DNA of 64,000 bases from Psychrobacter sp. WY6 (GTDB lineage Bacteria; Pseudomonadota; Gammaproteobacteria; Pseudomonadales; Moraxellaceae), in NCBI RefSeq assembly GCF_018448495.1, contig NZ_CP049902.1, positions 3,348,001 through 3,412,000 on the forward strand. Reading direction: 5' to 3'. The position numbers were made by a program, and so were the translations under genes. Of this stretch, positions 59,270 through 64,000 are shown piece by piece (position 1 is the stretch's first letter; every line of letters starts with the position of its first letter). The notes under the pieces were generated by a model that searched no databases, had not been told where the DNA came from, and saw only the letters and a list, made by a program, of their open reading frames with translations.

Positions 59270-60318
59270 ATGTCCATGACGAAAATTAGCACAACCGTGA
59301 GTCACACCGGCTGACATGATGCTGTGGACCGGCCGTGCAGAGCCATTTGAGACGGCACGTGCCCGCTACTGGTATCAGCTCGCAAAGCCTTACGAGGATC
59401 AAAATATTGGGCTAATCGGCTTTGCATGTGATCAAGGGGTAGGGCAATCAAGGCCGCGTGGGTGCACGAGCTGCCCCGCCGCTGATTCGCCGAGCGTTTG
59501 CGACACTGCCGGTCATTGCGCCATTGCAAACACGCTATGATAATCAACTGGCGACATTGTTGGGTGATGCAGGCGATATCTATTGTCACGACGATGATGA
59601 CTTTGCTGCGCACACTCTTGAGCAAGCTCAGCTCAAATATGCGGATAAAGTGAGCGCTATCGTCAAACAAGGCGGCTTGCCCATTGGTCTTGGTGGTGGT
59701 CATGCCATCGCCTATGGTAGTTTTTTGGGACTATGGCAGGCATTAGAAAATAAAAGCGAAGCAAATGCCATGCCTACCATCGGCATCATTAATTTTGACG
59801 CCCATCTTGATATTCGTCAATCTGATGTGGCGACTTCTGGTACACCGTTTCGCCAAATTGCCGAGCATCTTGACGCACATGGTCAGCCTTTTCACTATTG
59901 CTGTATTGGCGTCAGTCGCTTCTCTAACACGACGGCGCTTTTCGATCGCGCTGAGCAATTGGGTGTGCATGTTATCAGTGATGAAGACTGTCACTATCAT
60001 CTTTGGGACACACTTTTTGAACAAGTGAAAAGCTTTATAGATCAGGTCGATGTGGTTTATCTGACCATCGATATGGACTGCTTGCCTGCCAGTGTTGTGC
60101 CCGGTGTGAGTGCCCCAGCGGCTTATGGTATTGGGCTTGGTTTTGTTGAACGCATGGTAAAAACCATTATGGCTACTGGTAAAGTAAAAATGGCCGACAT
60201 TGCCGAGATTAATCCCACCTTTGATATTGATGCACGTAGCTGCAAAGTTGCGGCAAGACTATTAGCGACTATTATAGAGCAGCATTTACTGACTCTACAA
60301 ATAAAGACTTATGAATAA
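59270..60318 (+). CDS. hutG: formimidoylglutamase, two frameshifts
   Basis: Mn-dependent ureohydrolase splitting N-formimino-glutamate into glutamate and formamide. The N-terminus reads MSMTKISTTVSHT, then (after a slip near 59312) ADMMLWTGRAEPFETARARYWYQLAKP, then (after a slip near 59447) NQGRVGARAAPPLIRRAF. Ureohydrolase motifs: GLPIGLGGGHAIAYGSF, IGIINFDAHLDIRQS and VYLTIDMDCLPASVVPGVSAPAAYG. About 348 residues. GAAGGGA precedes the start. Confidence 0.9.
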
Positions 60319-60376
60319 AACTTTAAAGATGAATTTTATATATTCACCTGACTATAGTATTAAGCAGGAGCTTATT

Positions 60377-61703
60377 ATGAACAACTCTAGCGCACAGATA
60401 CTCGAAAAATCTATCAATACTACAGATGATAAAGACATCCTAACATCGTTTGACCACATCATTATCAATGCCAATCTTGCGACTTTTTCGGCGCAGTATG
60501 GTTTTGGCATGTATACAGATGAATATACAAATAGCATCCCATATGGCCAATTAAACAATGCTGCTATCGGTATTAAAAATGGCAGCATTGCTTGGATTGG
60601 TGAGCACAATCAAATCACTGCTCATCTGACTCACTATCAAGACCACCAAATCACAGACGTAGAGTAAATGGATAACTCCTGGACTTATCGACTGTCACAC
60701 TCACATCGTTTATGGTGGCAATCGCAGTAACGAGTTCGAGGCACGTTTGCAAGGTGCTAGTTATCAAGACATTGCTGCACAAGGTGGCGGCATTGTCTCA
60801 ACCGTCACCGCTACCCGCGCTGCCAGTATCGAATCGCTATTTGCACAAAGTGAAAAACGTTTAATAGCACTCATGAAAGAAGGCGTGACCAGTATCGAAA
60901 TCAAATCGGGCTACGGCTTAGATTTAGATACTGAACGCAAGATGCTCACGGTTGCTCGCCAGCTTGGTCAAAACACAACATTCATGTCAGTACCACATAT
61001 CTAGCGGCTCATGCCTTGCCACCTGAATACAAGTCTCACATGCAGGACCGCTCGGATGACTATATCGAGCAAGTCTGTACATGGTTACCGATACTATTCA
61101 GAAGGCTTGGTCGATGCGGTCGATGGCTTTTGTGAAAACATAGCCTTTAGCACTGAGCAAATCAGACGGGTTTTTGAAGTAGCACGTGTGTTAGGCCTAC
61201 CAGTCAAACTACATTCTGAGCAATTATCTGACATAGGTGGCAGCGCCTTGGTTGCTGAATATAAGGGGCTATCAAGCGACCATTAGATTTATCAGACGAT
61301 ATCAAAAAAATGGCGGCCAGTAATACGGTTGCAGTTCTATTGCCCGGCGCATTTTATACCCTGCGGGATACCAAGTTGCCACCCATTGAGGCATTACTCA
61401 GGCACCAAGTACCTATGGCTATTTCTACTGATTGTAACTGGCACCTCACCACTTACCTCGTTATTGCTTGCGATGAACATGGGCTGTACGCTATTTTACT
61501 TAACGACTGAAGAAGTTTGGCAGGGGTGACTGTCAACGCAGCACAGGGCTTTAGGACTGTCTAATAAGGGTAAAATAGAAGTTGGCTGTGATGCAGATTT
61601 GGTCTTATGGGATATCGCCCGACCTGCGGATTTGGCTTATCAGATGGGGCTAAACCCTATTAACGGCATTATGGTTCAAGGCAAGTGGCGTGAGACGGTA
61701 TAG
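60377..61703 (+). pseudogene. hutI: imidazolonepropionase, six or more frameshifts (as assembled)
   Basis: Hydrolyses imidazolonepropionate to N-formimino-glutamate. Starts MNNSSAQILEKSINTTDD after AGGAG. Pieces in order: [221 protein letters not shown], and an end KWRETV. The zinc-binding HTH and HSEQL are present. Slips fall near 60665, 61002, 61075, 61275, 61435 and 61530. Confidence 0.9.
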
Positions 61704-61727
61704 CGAACTTATCTAACTACTAAGATT

Positions 61728-61765
61728 AAAAAAGCCCCAGTCATTCAATGACTGGGGCTTTTTTA
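61728..61765 (+). terminator. hut operon terminator
   Basis: AAAAAGCCCCAGTCATT and AATGACTGGGGCTTTTT form a nearly perfect stem around a C, with A- and T-runs outside. Confidence 0.95.
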
Positions 61766-61841
61766 ATAATAAACACGCGGCTTTGGTATCTCATTTTCAA
61801 AAAACTAAGTAGCAAGAAAAACGACTATTAGCGATACCTAC

Positions 61842-61868
61842 CTATCTATCTATCTATCTATCTATCTA
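61842..61868. repeat. CTAT tetranucleotide repeat
   Basis: Six perfect CTAT units (61842-61865) followed by CTA, just 11 bp beyond the 3' end of the PepSY gene on the minus strand. Confidence 0.9.
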
Positions 61869-61878
61869 ACTTACTTAG

Positions 61879-62463
61879 CTATTTCTTAAACTTATTGTTG
61901 AATACACTGCCAGTATTGGCATCAACATTTAGCCAAACGATACTATTACCTTTGAGGATATCAGCTTCATAATAGGACGCATGATCACTATAATCTCGGT
62001 CGTTTTTAAACTCAATCTCGATAACACGGCCGCCCGATTGTTTTTCAGCAATTTTCATTGCCTGTTTAACATCAATCTTCGCTTGTTTAAGTGCCTTATA
62101 ATCTACCAGATCATCACTGTCTAATCGTTCCACATCCGTACTGATCACTCTACCATTCATGGCGTCGACTTTGATTTCATAGTTTCGGCTACTGGTTACA
62201 AATTCCATCTCATACACACCGCCTTGCGCTTTATCATCATCGTGATCAAAGCTGGCGCTCATCAATAGACCAGATGACTTTTTCGCCGCAATATTTATTG
62301 CTTGTTGTAAGCTTATTCTGCTGGCTTTGGCGGCTTGCACCTCATTTGCTAGCGGTTGCTGTGTAGATGCATAGATTGTCGTAGTCAACATAGCCGCACC
62401 CACTACTACTGCAGCACGAGTACCCAAAGTCGTTAGCGAAAATGGCTTGAAAATCTTGCTCAT
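61879..62463 (-). CDS. exported PepSY-domain protein
   Basis: 194 residues from ATG 62463 (MSKIFKPFSLTTLGTRA). A signal peptide ends near TTTIYASTQQ. Two PepSY domains follow: ISLQQAINIAAKKSSGLLMSASFDHDDDKAQGGVYEMEF, and IDVKQAMKIAEKQSGGRVIEIEFKNDRDY ... NSIVWLNVDANTGSV. PepSY proteins are periplasmic and often linked to metal or protease regulation; no specific role is supported. TGGAGA precedes the start. Confidence 0.82.
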   Translation of the reverse strand: MSKIFKPFSLTTLGTRAAVVVGAAMLTTTIYASTQQPLANEVQAAKASRISLQQAINIAAKKSSGLLMSASFDHDDDKAQGGVYEMEFVTSSRNYEIKVDAMNGRVISTDVERLDSDDLVDYKALKQAKIDVKQAMKIAEKQSGGRVIEIEFKNDRDYSDHASYYEADILKGNSIVWLNVDANTGSVFNNKFKK

Positions 62464-62593
62464 AACGGTCTCCACAAAATTAATCTTATTGAGTGTTCTA
62501 AAATTATTATCTTTTAAAAAACACATATTATCAATAGGTCAATCGTATCGCTTTATAAAAACTACTTTGACTGTTCACGGTAGGTTTAATCCA

Positions 62594-62627
62594 TAAAAAA
62601 CGCGCCTATCGTTAAAACAGACGCGTT
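62594..62627 (-). terminator. gdhA terminator
   Basis: On the minus strand AACGCGTCTGTT...AGGCGCGTTTTTT forms a stem (AACGCG/CGCGTT) followed by a T-run. Confidence 0.75.
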
Positions 62628-62658
62628 ATTCGTTAATAGGTGGCTATGATAAAAGTGC

Positions 62659-64000
62659 TTAGTTTAAAATACCGTAAGCAACCAATGCATCGGCAACTCG
62701 TTTAAAGCCAACGATATTTGCACCAGCCATATAGTTGATATAGCCATTATCCGTTTGACCATACTGTTCTGAGGCATCGGCTGCGCAGTCATGGATATTT
62801 CTCATGATATTTTTGAGGCGCAAGTCGATTTGCTCAAAGCTCTTATACTGACGTACTGAGTTTTGTGACATCTCAAGCGCAGAGACTGCTACACCGCCCG
62901 CGTTGGCGGCTTTACCTGGGGCATAATGCACCCGGTGCAAACGAATATAGTCGATGGCTTCAGCAGTCAATGGCATGTTGGCACCTTCGACAACGTATGT
63001 GATGCCATTTTCAACCATGAGCTTGGCATCTTCTTCATTGACTTCATTTTGCGTCGCTGATGGAATCGCGATATCGCCTTTGAATTGCCACGGCTTTTGC
63101 TTCGCAAACCACTCTCCACCATAAACATCGACGTACTCAGCCAACGGTTTGCTTTTTGCTTTTTGCGCCTTGAGCCAATCAATTTTTTCTTGAGTTAGAC
63201 CCGCTTCATCATACAAAGTCCCTTGTGAGTCTGACACAGTGACGACGATGCCGCCCAGCATATGGGCTTTTTCAGCAGCATGTAATGAGACGTTACCAGC
63301 ACCTGAAACCAATACTCTCTTACCTTTGATATCGTCATTTTGCGCCGTAAGCATGTTTTCTAAGAAATACACCGCGCCATAACCTGTCGCCTCAGTACGC
63401 ATTAAACTGCCACCGAAGCCAACGCCTTTACCGGTCAAAACGCCGCCGTATTCGTGCGTTAAATTCTTATACATAGCAAACATATAGCTGACTTCACGCC
63501 CACCCACGCCAATGTCACCAGCGGGCACATCGATGTCTTTATTCACATAGTGATGTAGTTCACGCATAAAGGCATAGCAAAAACGGCGGATTTCACTATC
63601 TGTTTTGCCTTTGGGATCAAAATCAGAGCCACCTTTACCGCCGCCCATTGGCAATCCAGTCAAAGCGTTTTTGAATATTTGCTCAAAGCCTAAAAACTTC
63701 AAAACAGATTGGTTGACAGTCGGATGAAATCTCACGCCACCTTTATAAGGACCTAAGGCATTGCTGAACTGGACACGCCAGCCGCGGTTAACCTGAACTT
63801 CACCTTGGTCATTTTCCCAGTTAATACGAAAAGCAATAACACGGTCAGGCTCAACGAGGCGCTCAAATATTTTAAAAGTATCATATTCTGGGTGGGCGTC
63901 GTATAACGGCGCAATCGTAATTGCAACTTCCTTTACCGCTTGAACGAATTCAGGTTGATGGGCGTAACGCGCTTCGACTTTTTCGATGGCCTGACTGATA
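62659..64000 (-). CDS. gdhA: glutamate dehydrogenase, 5' end beyond the window
   Basis: Hexameric class I enzyme interconverting glutamate and 2-oxoglutarate plus ammonia, probably NADP-linked. The frame is open to the edge; the visible part is ~447 residues, nearly the full family length. Motifs: RVIAFRINWENDQGEVQVNRGWRVQFSNALGPYKGG, active-site GLPMGGGKGGSDFDPKGK, Rossmann VSGAGNVSLHAAEKA, EGANMPLTAEA and ending VADALVAYGILN. Intact. Its neighbour hut operon delivers glutamate, so a joint catabolic role is plausible. Confidence 0.95.
   Translation of the reverse strand, partial: ISQAIEKVEARYAHQPEFVQAVKEVAITIAPLYDAHPEYDTFKIFERLVEPDRVIAFRINWENDQGEVQVNRGWRVQFSNALGPYKGGVRFHPTVNQSVLKFLGFEQIFKNALTGLPMGGGKGGSDFDPKGKTDSEIRRFCYAFMRELHHYVNKDIDVPAGDIGVGGREVSYMFAMYKNLTHEYGGVLTGKGVGFGGSLMRTEATGYGAVYFLENMLTAQNDDIKGKRVLVSGAGNVSLHAAEKAHMLGGIVVTVSDSQGTLYDEAGLTQEKIDWLKAQKAKSKPLAEYVDVYGGEWFAKQKPWQFKGDIAIPSATQNEVNEEDAKLMVENGITYVVEGANMPLTAEAIDYIRLHRVHYAPGKAANAGGVAVSALEMSQNSVRQYKSFEQIDLRLKNIMRNIHDCAADASEQYGQTDNGYINYMAGANIVGFKRVADALVAYGILN

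Noticed and set aside
1-61703. Programmed ribosomal frameshifting or recoding as a general explanation for the broken genes
   Set aside because: The breaks are at unrelated positions, without slippery heptamers and pseudoknots, in genes that are single-frame in all bacteria I know. Homopolymer miscalls are simpler.

Overview
The window looks like a chromosomal segment of a gamma-proteobacterium of the family Moraxellaceae, most likely Psychrobacter. I infer this from the protein sequences, the moderate GC content, the A/T-rich intergenic DNA, the respiration-centred and amino-acid-centred gene set, and Moraxellaceae-type small proteins. No database search was possible. No rRNA, tRNA, CRISPR array, prophage or transposase gene is visible.

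Layout. 1-4.4 kb: 3' end missing of malate synthase G (glcB), miaE, then four small hydrophilic proteins in tandem. 4.4-10.4 kb: ppk1, mtgA, a glutaredoxin-like protein, lldD and a rhomboid protease. 10.6-17 kb: MipA-type outer membrane protein, MliC-like secreted protein, fumC, a 5-formyl-THF cyclo-ligase, a previously hidden broken membrane protein and a YuiF/NhaC-type transporter. 17.3-26.7 kb: lon with an unusual acidic N-terminal extension, a META-domain lipoprotein, lipoprotein sodC, topA and a DUF2799-like lipoprotein. 26.8-38.2 kb is an iron-acquisition island: exbD-exbB-tonB (with a 182-bp MITE-like element inserted at the tonB stop codon), a four-gene siderophore ABC transporter, a PepSY membrane protein and a TonB-dependent heme-type receptor, with Fur-box-like sites at the promoters. 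38.8-46.4 kb is a purine (urate) degradation island: an NCS2 permease, a RutR-like TetR regulator, uraD, uraH, puuD, puuE, allE and allA. Two near-identical RutR-type operators (TTGACCA-N2-TGGTCAG) flank it. 46.6-49.1 kb: trpR-trpE-trpG. 49.5-53 kb: an EamA exporter and a cystine-type ABC transporter. 53.3-61.7 kb is the histidine utilisation cluster hutC / hutU-yjiH-hutH-hutG-hutI, with a perfect HutC-type palindrome between hutC and hutU. The window ends with a PepSY protein and gdhA, which runs off the right edge.

The genes fit together metabolically. Urate yields glyoxylate, which malate synthase condenses to malate and fumarase handles next to it in the TCA cycle. Histidine yields glutamate, which GdhA deaminates.

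A dominant feature is the assembly itself. About 50 single-base indels, mostly losses of one base from short homopolymers, interrupt some 20 conserved genes, including lon, fumC and glcB, while other long stretches (ppk1, topA, trpREG, the cystine ABC operon) are clean. I read most of these as sequencing errors. Genes broken once to three times are listed here as CDS with the breaks described; genes broken four or more times, and the unrecognised three-times-broken membrane gene, are listed as pseudogene 'as assembled'.
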